Shown: positions 40,685 through 50,784, numbered from the stretch's first letter. The stretch: 64,000 nt of DNA from Paenibacillaceae bacterium (GCA_015057705.1 SVDU01000014.1:1-64000), one strand, 5' to 3'. Program-made: numbers and translations. Notes: generated from the letters alone by a model not told the origin.

Positions 40685-41320
40685 ATGGTGAAGGATCAGG
40701 CAAATAAAGTATTCTGGCAGAGGGTATCGGGAGTATACGGGTTATTTATGAGGAAGGACCGAAAGATGTACGAGGAGATAAGCAAGGAGATTGGTGCGGA
40801 TTTAAATAAAAGCATGACAGTCCTGGAGCTGGCATGCGGTACGGGTCAGCTTTCTTTCCTCATTTCCGAATCAGTGGGATTTTTAGAAGCGACAGATTTT
40901 TCAGAAAACATGATACATACAGCTCAGAGGAAGCAGGCACGAGAAAACCTTCGCTTTTCTGTTCAGGATGCAACAGATTTACAATTTGAGGCGGAGGTGT
41001 TTGATGGGGTGGTAATAGCCAATGCATTGCATATTATGCCGGAGCCTGAAAAAGCACTGTCTGAAATTTACAGAGTTTTAAAACCGGGAGGTTATTTATT
41101 TGCTCCCACTTTTGTGGCAGCAAAAGGGGAAAAAGATTATCTGAGTACCAGGATACTAAAATGGCTGGGATTTCATACCTTTCACAGCTGGGACGATAAA
41201 TCATTAACTGCTTTTGTTGCAGAGAACGGATTTGAGCCTTTAGCTGCCAGGATGATTGATGCCGGATTTCTGCCTTTATGCTGCTTAAAGGCGAGGAAGC
41301 ATCCCGGAATATTAAATTAA
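40685..41320 (+). CDS. class I SAM-dependent methyltransferase
   Basis: VLELACGTGQLSFLISESVGFLEATDFSENMI, EIYRVLKPGGYLFAPTF. Confidence 0.92.
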   Translation: MVKDQANKVFWQRVSGVYGLFMRKDRKMYEEISKEIGADLNKSMTVLELACGTGQLSFLISESVGFLEATDFSENMIHTAQRKQARENLRFSVQDATDLQFEAEVFDGVVIANALHIMPEPEKALSEIYRVLKPGGYLFAPTFVAAKGEKDYLSTRILKWLGFHTFHSWDDKSLTAFVAENGFEPLAARMIDAGFLPLCCLKARKHPGILN

Positions 41321-41331
41321 AGGAGGAATGA

Positions 41332-42258
41332 ATGGAGATAAAACAACTGGAATACTTTGTAGCGACTGCGGACCATGGCAGCTTAAACAAGGCGGCTGAG
41401 CAGCTTTATACTTCTCAGCCCAATGTCAGCAAGGTGATAGCAAATTTAGAGAAGGATTTAGGCGTAATTCTGTTTGAACGTAACAGCAGGGGGATGCGTA
41501 TGACGGAGCAGGGAAAGATGCTCTACGGCCATGCTCTTACCATTTTAAAGAATTCTAATATGATCCGGTCTCTTGTCCAGAAAAAAACAGGCAATTATTT
41601 TTCTGTATCAGGGTATCAGAGCAGTGTTCTTGCAAAGCTGATTGCGGATATCTATGAGGCTAATAAGGAGCGGAACGTTACGTTCGGGTTCCGGGAAGGG
41701 ACTGTGGAGGAGATTACGGACGATGTGTCTGAGCATATATCTGAGATTGGAATCGTTTATCTGGCACATACCCAGCTGCAGTGCTTTAAGCATATTATCT
41801 GGCATAAGAAGCTGGAATTTTTCCCTCTGGCAGAGCTGCCCATCTGTGTCTATGTGGGGAGCCATCACCCGTGGTTTGACAGGAAATCCGTGGAGTTGAA
41901 AGAACTTTCCCAGTTAAAATTTATTGAGGGGACCAAGGATTTTTTTGCAATGGAGCATCATATTGAACGGATCAGTGTTGGTGCGGTTCAGATGGAGAAC
42001 TTAAATAATGCGGTCTGCACCAACAGTGACTATCTGATCACCAGTATGTTAAAGCATACGGATGTCTGCTGTCTTGGCATCGATTTTGTGTCTCGAGAAT
42101 ATGAAGGGCAGGGAATAAGGGCATTGAAGGTGAGGGATTGTGAGAAATTTTTGACTCTGGGATATGTCAAACAAAAGAAAAAGGATTTGTCTTTTGAAGC
42201 AAGGTTTTACATAGAAGAATTAAAAAAGATGCTGGCCACCTATAACGTGTTGTTATAA
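41332..42258 (+). CDS. LysR family transcriptional regulator
   Basis: MEIKQLEYFVATADHGSLNKAAEQLYTSQPNVSKVIANLEKDLGVILFERNSRGM. Confidence 0.95.
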   Translation: MEIKQLEYFVATADHGSLNKAAEQLYTSQPNVSKVIANLEKDLGVILFERNSRGMRMTEQGKMLYGHALTILKNSNMIRSLVQKKTGNYFSVSGYQSSVLAKLIADIYEANKERNVTFGFREGTVEEITDDVSEHISEIGIVYLAHTQLQCFKHIIWHKKLEFFPLAELPICVYVGSHHPWFDRKSVELKELSQLKFIEGTKDFFAMEHHIERISVGAVQMENLNNAVCTNSDYLITSMLKHTDVCCLGIDFVSREYEGQGIRALKVRDCEKFLTLGYVKQKKKDLSFEARFYIEELKKMLATYNVLL

Positions 42259-42267
42259 CCGGCTCTT

Positions 42268-42328
42268 CCTGATTTGTATTAGTAAGTCATGACTAACTAT
42301 GATATAGTTAACACCATAGCAAATCAGG
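42268..42328. promoter_or_regulatory. nested palindromes and promoter upstream of the Nik/Opp-type SBP; candidate LysR operator
   Basis: CCTGATTTG...CAAATCAGG outer arms; TTAGT-N8-ACTAA (42279-42296); AACTAT-gat-ATAGTT (42295-42309); TATGAT -10. Confidence 0.6.
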
Positions 42329-42338
42329 AGGAGCAATT

Positions 42339-43976
42339 ATGAAAAAAAGATTATTATATACCTGCCTTGCAGGAGTCATTTCTGCAGCACTTTTATCAGG
42401 GTGCCAGAAGCAGGCAGGCCAGGAGGCGGCAGCGACCGTCAAAGACCAGGCGAACACAGAAGCAGCAACTAAGGTATCAGAAGGGTCGTCAAAGGATGAG
42501 CTGGTATTTGTAAACTTCCGGGATATCAGAGATTTAAATCCACATTTGTATGCCGGAGAGATGTATGCCCAGGAGATGCTTTATGAGACGCTGGTCAATA
42601 TAACCCCTGAGGGTTATGCCCCCTGCCTGGCGGAAAGCTGGAACATAAGCGAAGACGGAAAGACCTATACATTCAAAATCAGGAAGGGTGTTACCTTCTC
42701 TGATGGTGAAGTGTGTGATGCCAATGCCATTAAGGCAAATTTTGATGCAATCATTGAAAACAAGGAACGTCATACATGGCTGGAAATGATGAATCTGCTG
42801 GTGGGAGTGTCCGCTCCTGATGCAGAAACCTTTGTCATTGAACTTTCCCAGCCTTATTATCCCATGCTGACAGAGCTTGGAGTTACAAGACCATTTGCAA
42901 TGATCTCTCCCAAGGCCATGAAAAATGGAAGCACAAAGGATGACGTGGAATCTTATATCGGGACAGGTCCTTATGTACTGAAGGAATCTGTTACAGACGA
43001 ATACGCTGTGTTTGAGGTCAATGAAAATTATTGGGGTGAGAAGCCGAAGGTGAAAAAGATCACCGTTAAGGTTATCCCGGATAACCAGACCCGTGTTCTG
43101 GCACTGGAAAAAGGCGAGGTTGATTTAATCTACGGAAAGAATATGATCGATGCTGATGCAGTGAACAAATATAAGGAAAGTGATAAGTTCTCTGTTTCTT
43201 TGTCTGATGCCACCTCTACCAGACAGATTGTAATTAATACCACCAATGATATTTTAAAGGATAAGACTGTGCGTCAGGCGATTCAGCATGCCACTAACCG
43301 CCAGGCAATCTCAGACGGTATCTTTTACGGGCTGGAAAAACCCGCTGATACGCTGTATTCCAATACAGTTCCTTACTGCAACGTTGGATTAACTCCCTAC
43401 GAGTTCAGCGAGGACAAAGCATCTAAGATGCTGGAAGAGAGCGGATGGGTTATGGGAAGTCAGAATGTGAGGGAAAAAGACGGAACGCCTCTTAAACTGA
43501 CTCTTTTATACAACAGCGACAGTGTTACGGAAAAGACCATTGCAGAATACCTTCAGTCTGAATATGGGAAGCTGGGAATCGGTCTGGAGATCAAAGGTGA
43601 AGAAGAACAGTCTTACCGTGACAACATGAAAGCAGGAAACTTTGACATGGTGTTTAACATCTGCTGGGGACTTCCTTATGATCCACAGTCTTCTCTGGCT
43701 GGAATGAGGCAGCGGGTATACGGGGACTACGCAGCTCAGCAGGGTCTTGCAGACAAGGCGGAGATTGATAAGGCAATTACGGAAATCATGGTATCTACAG
43801 ATAAAGAAAAGCGTCAGGAGCTGTACCGCTTTGTGCTGACCAGGCTTCATGAGGATGCAGTATATATTCCTCTTACTTATGAGTGTAATAAGGCAATCTA
43901 CAGGTCAGATTTAAAAGGTGTTGGATTTACCCAGACCCAGTATGAAGTGCCCTTTGCCCAGATGTATTTTGAATAA
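42339..43976 (+). CDS. nickel/peptide-type ABC transporter substrate-binding lipoprotein
   Basis: Lipobox LLSGCQK; NLNPHLYAGEMYAQEMLYETLVNITPEGYAPCLAESWNISEDGKTYTFKIRKGVTFSDG. Confidence 0.93.
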   Translation: MKKRLLYTCLAGVISAALLSGCQKQAGQEAAATVKDQANTEAATKVSEGSSKDELVFVNFRDIRDLNPHLYAGEMYAQEMLYETLVNITPEGYAPCLAESWNISEDGKTYTFKIRKGVTFSDGEVCDANAIKANFDAIIENKERHTWLEMMNLLVGVSAPDAETFVIELSQPYYPMLTELGVTRPFAMISPKAMKNGSTKDDVESYIGTGPYVLKESVTDEYAVFEVNENYWGEKPKVKKITVKVIPDNQTRVLALEKGEVDLIYGKNMIDADAVNKYKESDKFSVSLSDATSTRQIVINTTNDILKDKTVRQAIQHATNRQAISDGIFYGLEKPADTLYSNTVPYCNVGLTPYEFSEDKASKMLEESGWVMGSQNVREKDGTPLKLTLLYNSDSVTEKTIAEYLQSEYGKLGIGLEIKGEEEQSYRDNMKAGNFDMVFNICWGLPYDPQSSLAGMRQRVYGDYAAQQGLADKAEIDKAITEIMVSTDKEKRQELYRFVLTRLHEDAVYIPLTYECNKAIYRSDLKGVGFTQTQYEVPFAQMYFE

Positions 43977-43993
43977 TTTCCGGGAGGGATTTA

Positions 43994-44050
43994 AAACATG
44001 GGAAATACCGGCTGCCTGTATGTCAGGCTGCCGGTTTCCCATGTTTTTTC
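43994..44050 (+). terminator. intra-operon terminator/attenuator between SBP and permease
   Basis: AACATGGGAAA ta CCGGC ... GCCGG TTTCCCATGTT TTTT. Confidence 0.8.
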
Positions 44051-44082
44051 ATACCTTTCCCATCTAAAATGGAGGCGTTATT

Positions 44083-45024
44083 ATGAAGTCCTATATTGTG
44101 AAACGAATTCTGTCAGCGATTCCCCTGCTGCTCATGATTTCATTTTTGTGCTTTGTGTTTATCAATATGATTCCTTCTGACCCGGCAGAGGTAGCATTAA
44201 GGGTCCGTCAGACACCGGTTATTACAGAAGATGCCATCTTGCAGGTCAGGGAGGAACTGGGGTTAAATGATCCCTATCTGGTCCGGTATCTGCGCTGGGT
44301 GGGGAACTGTCTGAAGCTGGATTTCGGTGTAAGCTATACCAATCCTTCCAGAACGGTTCTGGGAGAGATTTCCAGATGCTTTCCGGCAACCTTTGTACTT
44401 GCCATGTCTTCTCTGGTGATTGTAATCGTTTTAAGTCTACCCATAGGTTTCTTTTGTGCCGTCTATAAGGACAGCCTGTTTGACCGGATCGTGAGGGGGA
44501 TTGTATTTATGACAACTGCCATGCCGGCTTACTGGGTTGGGCTTCTTTTGATCTGGCTCATCAGTATTAAGTGGGATCTCCTTCCTACCAGCGGAAGCGG
44601 TACCATAAAGCACTTGATTCTGCCTTCCCTTACAGTAGCACTCACCTATATTTCCACTTACATAAGGCTGATCCGCAACAATATGCTGGAAAATATGAAA
44701 GAAGATTACGTTTTGTATGCCAATGTAAGGGGGTTAAAGCAGAGCACCATTCTGGTAAGGCATATTCTAAAGAACTCCCTTCATACCTGTATTGTGGCAA
44801 TTGGAATGAGCGTACCTCAGCTGATGGCTGGAACCATCGTAGTGGAAAATGTTTTCGCATGGCCCGGGCTGGGGAAACTATGCATTGCTTCAATATTCAA
44901 CCGGGACTATCCGGTAATTCAGACCTATGTGCTTTTAATCGGAACACTGTTAGTGGTATTTAACCTTCTGTTTGATATCATTCAGAGCATTGCTGATCCA
45001 AGACTTCGAAGGGAGGTATCCTAG
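44083..45024 (+). CDS. nickel/peptide ABC transporter permease (NikB/DppB type)
   Basis: MKSYIVKRILSAIPLLLMISFLCFVFINMIPSDPAEVALR; VENVFAWPGLGKLCIASIFNRDYPVIQ. Confidence 0.94.
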   Translation: MKSYIVKRILSAIPLLLMISFLCFVFINMIPSDPAEVALRVRQTPVITEDAILQVREELGLNDPYLVRYLRWVGNCLKLDFGVSYTNPSRTVLGEISRCFPATFVLAMSSLVIVIVLSLPIGFFCAVYKDSLFDRIVRGIVFMTTAMPAYWVGLLLIWLISIKWDLLPTSGSGTIKHLILPSLTVALTYISTYIRLIRNNMLENMKEDYVLYANVRGLKQSTILVRHILKNSLHTCIVAIGMSVPQLMAGTIVVENVFAWPGLGKLCIASIFNRDYPVIQTYVLLIGTLLVVFNLLFDIIQSIADPRLRREVS

Positions 45025-45025
45025 G

Positions 45026-45850
45026 ATGTGGAACCGTTTTCTTAAAAACAAAATGGCTGTGATCATGATGGGATTTCTTGCTGTCATAGCGTTAGCCGGT
45101 GTATTTGCTCCGATTCTGGCTCCCAATGATCCTTATACAAACGATATTTTAAATAAGTTTGCAGGATTCAGTCTCAAGTATCCGTTAGGAACCGATCAGC
45201 TGGGGCGGTGCATTCTCTCCAGAATGATATATGGTATCCGGCCCACCTTATTTTTATCTCTTCTGACCATGACAGGGACTATCGGGCTTGGTTGTATCCT
45301 GGGACTTTCAGCCGGATATTTCAGAGGTCCGGTGGAGGAAATTATCATGAGGGCGGTGGATGTGATGATGTCATTTCCCAGTCAGATCATGGTATTTGCC
45401 GTAGTGGCTCTTTTGGGAGTGGATGTGCGCAATGTAATACTTGCCAATGTGCTGATTAAATGGGCATGGTATGCCAGAATGATCCGTACCAACGTTATGA
45501 AATACAGAGATAAAAATTTCGTTCTGTTTTCCAGATGTGTCGGAAGCGGGGAACCGTTTATTCTTTTTCGCCACCTGCTTCCCAGCATTGCATCGGAAAT
45601 GGCGGTACTGGCGACTCTGGATATCGGCTGGGCTATTTTAAATATCTCCACTCTTTCCTTTTTGGGGCTGGGTGTTCAGGCGCCTACACCGGAATGGGGA
45701 GCAATGCTTAACGAAGCGAAAAATGTTATGACGACCAATCCCGTCCAGATGATCGCACCTGGTCTTGCTATTGTAATCGTAGTGGCTGCTTTTAACTTAC
45801 TGGGAGATGCCCTGCGGGATGCCCTGGATCCGAAGGAGGTGGAACTATAA
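45026..45850 (+). CDS. nickel/peptide ABC transporter permease (NikC/DppC type)
   Basis: YPLGTDQLGRCILSRMIYGIRPTLFLSLL, NISTLSFLGLGVQAPTPEWGAMLNEAKN. Confidence 0.94.
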   Translation: MWNRFLKNKMAVIMMGFLAVIALAGVFAPILAPNDPYTNDILNKFAGFSLKYPLGTDQLGRCILSRMIYGIRPTLFLSLLTMTGTIGLGCILGLSAGYFRGPVEEIIMRAVDVMMSFPSQIMVFAVVALLGVDVRNVILANVLIKWAWYARMIRTNVMKYRDKNFVLFSRCVGSGEPFILFRHLLPSIASEMAVLATLDIGWAILNISTLSFLGLGVQAPTPEWGAMLNEAKNVMTTNPVQMIAPGLAIVIVVAAFNLLGDALRDALDPKEVEL

Positions 45851-46680
45851 TGGAGCCAGTTTTAGAGGTAAAAAACCTGGCGGTGGAGCACCGCAGGAAG
45901 AACCGGATACAGCCCATTATTGAGGGCATTGATTTTAAAGTGTTTCCGGGACAGTGCCTGGGAATTCTAGGAGAAAGCGGCAGCGGAAAGAGTATGAGCT
46001 TAAAAGCGGTCATGGGGCTTTTGGGTGCTGACTTTTCCGTAACAGGAGAAGCTCATTTTCAGGGTGAGAATTTAATTGGAAAAACAAAGGAACAGCTTCG
46101 GCGGATCAGAGGAAAAAGTGTTGCCATGATTCTGCAAAATCCCATGACCTGCTTTGATCCCTTATACCGGATTGAAGACCAGCTGTCAGAAACCTACAGA
46201 CAACATACCCAGCTGACTAAGAAGGAAATATATGAAAAATCACTGTCAGTTCTTACTGCCATGCAGATAAAAAATCCGGAAGAGGTTATTAAAAAATATC
46301 CTCATCAGCTGAGCGGAGGTATGCTTCAGCGGATTATGATTGGTCTTGCCATGTCCATAGAGCCGGATCTTTTGATCGCGGATGAGCCGACTACCGCCAT
46401 TGATGCCATTACTCAGTTTGAAATCATGAAGGAATTTATCCGGATTAAAAAAGAGTCCGATACAGCCATGATTTTCATCAGCCACGATCTTGGTGTGCTC
46501 TCTGCAGTCTCTGATGAGGTTCTTGTACTGAACAGGGGGAAAATGGCAGATCAGGGGACGTTCCGCCAGATATATGAACAGCCCAAGGATCCTTACACCC
46601 GCCTTCTGGTAGAAAAAAAGAAAGCGGTGATGGATCAGTATCACAGATCTCTTGGGAGAAAAGGAGTGATAAGCCAATGA
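45850..46680 (+). CDS. ABC transporter ATP-binding protein (NikD/DppD type)
   Basis: GILGESGSGKSMSLKAVMGLLG, LSGGMLQRIMIGLAMSIEPDLLIADEPTTAID. Confidence 0.94.
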   Translation: MEPVLEVKNLAVEHRRKNRIQPIIEGIDFKVFPGQCLGILGESGSGKSMSLKAVMGLLGADFSVTGEAHFQGENLIGKTKEQLRRIRGKSVAMILQNPMTCFDPLYRIEDQLSETYRQHTQLTKKEIYEKSLSVLTAMQIKNPEEVIKKYPHQLSGGMLQRIMIGLAMSIEPDLLIADEPTTAIDAITQFEIMKEFIRIKKESDTAMIFISHDLGVLSAVSDEVLVLNRGKMADQGTFRQIYEQPKDPYTRLLVEKKKAVMDQYHRSLGRKGVISQ

Positions 46681-47462
46681 TAAAAGCAGAGCATATTGAC
46701 GTCAGCTTTAAAAAGGAGAACCAGACAACCCTGTTTGGAAGGGAACGTCAGCAGGTACTGTTCGACGTATCCTTTGAGGTGAAGAAAGGGCAGTGCCTGG
46801 GTATTCTGGGTGAGAGCGGAAGCGGAAAAAGCACTCTGGGAAGAGTTTTATGCGGGCTTTTAAAGCCTGATAAAGGAAATGTCCTCTTTGAGGGAGCCAA
46901 AAAAGCGGTGATCAGCGTAGTATTTCAGGATTACACCACCTCGGCAAATCCCAGGTTCACAGTAAAAAGCCTGATTGGTGAAGGGCTGATGGCAAGAGAA
47001 AAACGAGAAAGAAAAGCGGTAGACCGCAGGGTAGAGACCAGTCAGCTTTTAAAACTGGTGGGACTCGATGAAAGCTATTTACAGAGACTTCCTCATGAAC
47101 TCAGCGGAGGCCAGCTCCAGCGCGTCTGCATTGCCAGAGCACTGGCTGTAAATCCGGAGGTTATTTTGTTTGACGAAGCAATTAGCTCCTTAGATGCCCA
47201 TACTCAGGTTCAGATCATGGATCTGTTAAAGGAGATACAGAAGGAAAAGGGGCTGACCTATATTTTTATCACCCACGACTTAACCTCTGTCACCTATTTA
47301 TGCAGTCATGTACTGTTCCTTTACAAGGGAAGAGCGGTGGAAATAAGAGAGACAGAAACAATCAGTGAGGTTAGTCATTCTTACGCAAAGAAACTGTTAA
47401 ATGCAATTCTTGACGTGGAGGAAACCAATGAGCCGAAGGTCCCTGACCAGGCTGTTTCATAG
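46677..47462 (+). CDS. ABC transporter ATP-binding protein (NikE/DppF type)
   Basis: GILGESGSGKSTLGRVLCGLLKPDKG, LSGGQLQRVCIARALAVNPEVILFDEAISSLD. Confidence 0.94.
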   Translation: MIKAEHIDVSFKKENQTTLFGRERQQVLFDVSFEVKKGQCLGILGESGSGKSTLGRVLCGLLKPDKGNVLFEGAKKAVISVVFQDYTTSANPRFTVKSLIGEGLMAREKRERKAVDRRVETSQLLKLVGLDESYLQRLPHELSGGQLQRVCIARALAVNPEVILFDEAISSLDAHTQVQIMDLLKEIQKEKGLTYIFITHDLTSVTYLCSHVLFLYKGRAVEIRETETISEVSHSYAKKLLNAILDVEETNEPKVPDQAVS

Positions 47463-47480
47463 GAAGAAAGGAGAAATAAA

Positions 47481-48458
47481 ATGATACAGATCGGAACCAT
47501 GAAACTGGAGAGCAAAAAGCGGGTCCAGGGAATGCTTCACGTAGAAAATCATGATTTGGAGCTGCCTGTCTGTGCCATATGCGGCGGTAAAGAGGGACCG
47601 TTGGTGCTTATTACAGCCGGGATACATGGAGCGGAATACATTGGAATACAGACAGCAAGAGAACTTTCAAAGGAACTTCATCCGGAAGAAATCAGCGGAA
47701 CCATTGTGTTCCTTCTTGTAGCCAATCCTCAGGCAGCATTTACCTATACCCGTCTTTTTGTACCCGAAGACGGAAAAAATTTAAATCGGGCATTTCCAGG
47801 AAAAAAGGATGGGAGTCTTTCCGAAAAGATTGCGTATACCATCGAGCATGAGCTACACAGCCAGGCAGACTATTACATAGACCTTCACGCAGGAGATACC
47901 CACGAGCAGGTAATGCCTTTTGTATATTATCCCGGCGTAGCAAAAGAGGAGGTCATGGAAAAATCCAGTAGAATGGCTGAGGCCACAGGAATGGAAATCC
48001 GTGTAAAATCCTCTGCAACCAGTGGATCCTATAGTTATGCAGCAATCGAAGGAGTTCCCTCAATTCTTATAGAGCGGGGAGGGGGCGGAAGTTTTACAAG
48101 AGAGCAGCTTGACTCCTATAAACAGAATGTGGTAAATGTTCTTTCCTGCCTGGGTGTTATAAACGTCGGCCAGGAGACCCAAAAAGAAAATTCCCAGATG
48201 GAAATTATAAATGCCGTTTACACGGATTCTCTGGCAGAAGGCTTCTGGCATCCTGCAAAACTTCCGGGAGAACGGTTTTTAAAGGGAGATTTACTGGGAA
48301 CAGTGGAAGATGTGTGGGGAACACCTCTTCAGCAGTGTCATGCTGATTTTGATGGAATCGTTTTATATGAGACGACAGCCATGGGAGTGAGGGAAGGAGA
48401 TTCCCTGATTGCCTATGGGAATGCCGCCAGTTGTCATAATACTCCCAATGAGCTATAA
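47481..48458 (+). CDS. succinylglutamate desuccinylase/aspartoacylase family zinc hydrolase
   Basis: LVLITAGIHGAEYIGIQTARELSKEL (HxxE), NPQAAFTYTRLFVPEDGKNLNRAFPG, YYIDLHAGDTHEQVMPFVYYPG. Confidence 0.92.
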   Translation: MIQIGTMKLESKKRVQGMLHVENHDLELPVCAICGGKEGPLVLITAGIHGAEYIGIQTARELSKELHPEEISGTIVFLLVANPQAAFTYTRLFVPEDGKNLNRAFPGKKDGSLSEKIAYTIEHELHSQADYYIDLHAGDTHEQVMPFVYYPGVAKEEVMEKSSRMAEATGMEIRVKSSATSGSYSYAAIEGVPSILIERGGGGSFTREQLDSYKQNVVNVLSCLGVINVGQETQKENSQMEIINAVYTDSLAEGFWHPAKLPGERFLKGDLLGTVEDVWGTPLQQCHADFDGIVLYETTAMGVREGDSLIAYGNAASCHNTPNEL

Positions 48459-48489
48459 TAAAGAGAGAAATGCCATTTGGAGGAATAGA

Positions 48490-50697
48490 ATGAAATCTTT
48501 AATTATAGCAGAAAAGCCGTCCGTTGCCCGGGATATTGCCCGGGTGCTTCATTGTACAAAGAATCAGGGAGGTGTTCTGGAAGGAAATGCCTATGTGATT
48601 ACCTGGGGGTTAGGTCATTTAGTCACTCTGGCAGACCCGGAGGATTACGATCCCAAATATAAGGAATGGAAGATGGAAGATCTCCCCATGATGCCGGATC
48701 AGTTTAAGCTTGAGGTAATCAGGCAGACCGGTAAGCAGTACAGCGTGGTAAAAAAGCAGCTTCACAGAAATGATGTGGGGGAAATTATCATCGCAACAGA
48801 TGCAGGCCGGGAAGGAGAACTGGTAGCGCGGCTGATTCTTGAAAAAGCTGGAAATAAAAAGCCGATTAAGCGGCTTTGGATCTCTTCTGTCACAGATAAA
48901 GCCATCAAAGAAGGCTTTGCCCGATTAAAGGACGGTCATGAATACGACAATCTCTACGATGCAGCCATGTGCCGTGCAGAAGCGGACTGGCTGGTGGGAA
49001 TCAATGCAACCAGAGCTCTGACCTGCAAATACAATGCCCAGTTAAGCTGCGGGCGTGTCCAGACACCAACCTTAGCCATGATAGCAAGGAGAGAGGAAGA
49101 AATCAAAAGCTTTGTGCCGAAGCCCTATTACGGCATTACGGCAAAGGCTTCCCAGCCGGCGCTGACATTTATCTGGCGGGATGAAAAGTCGAAAAGTTAC
49201 CGTTCTTTTGACCGGGAACGGTTAGAAGGGCTGTTAAAGCAGATGAATTCCTGTAAAGATGGTGTAATCACTGAGGTGAAAAGCACTCCGAAAAAGAGTT
49301 TCGCTCCCCAGCTGTATGACTTAACTGAGCTTCAGCGGGAAGCAAACCGGAAGTTTAACTATTCTGCAAAAGAGACCCTTAATATCATGCAGAGACTGTA
49401 TGAGAATCATAAAGTACTGACTTATCCCAGAACGGATTCCCGGTATTTAAGCTCCGACATTGTCCCCTCTATAAAAGAAAGGCTGGAGGCCTGCGGCGTG
49501 GGACCTTACAGAAAGATTGCAGGGAAATTATACAATGTGAAGATTGAAGCGAAACCCTATTTTGTAGATGATAAAAAGGTATCCGATCATCATGCCATCA
49601 TTCCCACCGAGCAGTTTGTCCAGCTGGATCATATGACGATAGATGAGAGAAGAGTTTATGATCTGGTAGTGAGAAGGTTTCTTGCAGTTTTATATCCCCC
49701 ATTTGAGTACGAGCAGACAGAGCTTGAAGTGCTGATAGGAGGGGAGACTCTCGTTGCAAGGGGAAAAACGGTAAAGGCACCGGGCTGGAAAGAAGTTTAT
49801 GAAACACCCGACGAAGATGAGGATGAAGAACAGGAATTAAAAGAACAGAATCTTCCTTCTGTGAAAAAAGGTGATCCGGTCAAAGGCATCACGTTGCTGA
49901 TGACAGAAGGAAAGACAAAGCCTCCGGCTCCGTTTAATGAGGCAACTCTGCTTTCAGCCATGGAGAACCCTGTTTCCTACCTGGAGACAAAAGACCGGGA
50001 TATGGCGAAAACTCTGGGAGAAACAGGTGGCCTTGGGACTGTGGCAACCAGAGCTGATATCATAGAAAAGCTCTTTTCCAGCTTCCTTCTTGAGAAAAGA
50101 GGAAAGGATATATTCCTTACATCAAAGGCAAAGCAGCTTCTCACTCTGGTACCGGAGGATTTAAAAAAGCCGGAGCTCACCGCTGACTGGGAGATGAAGC
50201 TGTCTGCCATTGCATCGGGAAAACTGAAGCGCGGTTCCTTTATGAAGGATATCAGACTATATTCAGAAGAATTAATTCAGATGATCAAGACTGGAGAAGG
50301 AAGCTTCCGTCATGATAATCTAACGAATACCAAATGTCCTGTCTGCGGAAAACGGATGCTTTCTGTCAAAGGAAAAAACAGTGAGATGTTAGTCTGTCAG
50401 GACCGGGAATGCGGTCACCGGGAAGTGGTTTCAAGAACCAGCAATGCCAGATGCCCGGTCTGCCATAAAAAGCTGGAACTGAAAGGAAAAGGAGACGGAC
50501 AGATTTTTGTCTGCAGATGCGGTTATAAAGAAAAGCTGACTGCTTTTAAAGAACGCCGGTCCAAAGAAGGGGCCGGAGTCTCCAAGAAAGATGTGGCGAA
50601 ATATTTAAATAAGCAGAAAAATGAGGCCGCTGAGCCCATCAATTCTCCTTTTGCAGATGTGTTTGCAAAGCTGAATTTAGGAGGAGAAAAAGACTGA
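48490..50697 (+). CDS. topB: DNA topoisomerase III (type IA)
   Basis: SLIIAEKPSVARDIARVL, IATDAGREGELVARLI, LTYPRTDSRYLSSDIV, C-terminal CPVCGK zinc ribbons. Confidence 0.95.
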   Translation: MKSLIIAEKPSVARDIARVLHCTKNQGGVLEGNAYVITWGLGHLVTLADPEDYDPKYKEWKMEDLPMMPDQFKLEVIRQTGKQYSVVKKQLHRNDVGEIIIATDAGREGELVARLILEKAGNKKPIKRLWISSVTDKAIKEGFARLKDGHEYDNLYDAAMCRAEADWLVGINATRALTCKYNAQLSCGRVQTPTLAMIARREEEIKSFVPKPYYGITAKASQPALTFIWRDEKSKSYRSFDRERLEGLLKQMNSCKDGVITEVKSTPKKSFAPQLYDLTELQREANRKFNYSAKETLNIMQRLYENHKVLTYPRTDSRYLSSDIVPSIKERLEACGVGPYRKIAGKLYNVKIEAKPYFVDDKKVSDHHAIIPTEQFVQLDHMTIDERRVYDLVVRRFLAVLYPPFEYEQTELEVLIGGETLVARGKTVKAPGWKEVYETPDEDEDEEQELKEQNLPSVKKGDPVKGITLLMTEGKTKPPAPFNEATLLSAMENPVSYLETKDRDMAKTLGETGGLGTVATRADIIEKLFSSFLLEKRGKDIFLTSKAKQLLTLVPEDLKKPELTADWEMKLSAIASGKLKRGSFMKDIRLYSEELIQMIKTGEGSFRHDNLTNTKCPVCGKRMLSVKGKNSEMLVCQDRECGHREVVSRTSNARCPVCHKKLELKGKGDGQIFVCRCGYKEKLTAFKERRSKEGAGVSKKDVAKYLNKQKNEAAEPINSPFADVFAKLNLGGEKD

Positions 50698-50704
50698 CAG
50701 TGTA

Positions 50705-50750
50705 CCTGGATGCCGGAAGGAAACTTTAATTTCTTTCCGGTATTTCTAAT
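50705..50750 (+). terminator. rho-independent terminator after topB
   Basis: GCCGGAAGGAAA ctttaa TTTCTTTCCGG T-rich. Confidence 0.7.
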
Positions 50751-50784
50751 TATGCAAAGTTTTCGATATACTTTGGTAAAAGTT

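Noticed and set aside
43998-44180. 60-aa ORF MGNTGCLYVRLPVSHVF...
   Set aside because: It is the translated intra-operon terminator hairpin and overlaps the permease start in another frame.
48490-50697. topB as a mobile-element (ICE) marker
   Set aside because: No relaxase, VirB/TraG-like or integrase genes nearby; consistent with a chromosomal topoisomerase III.
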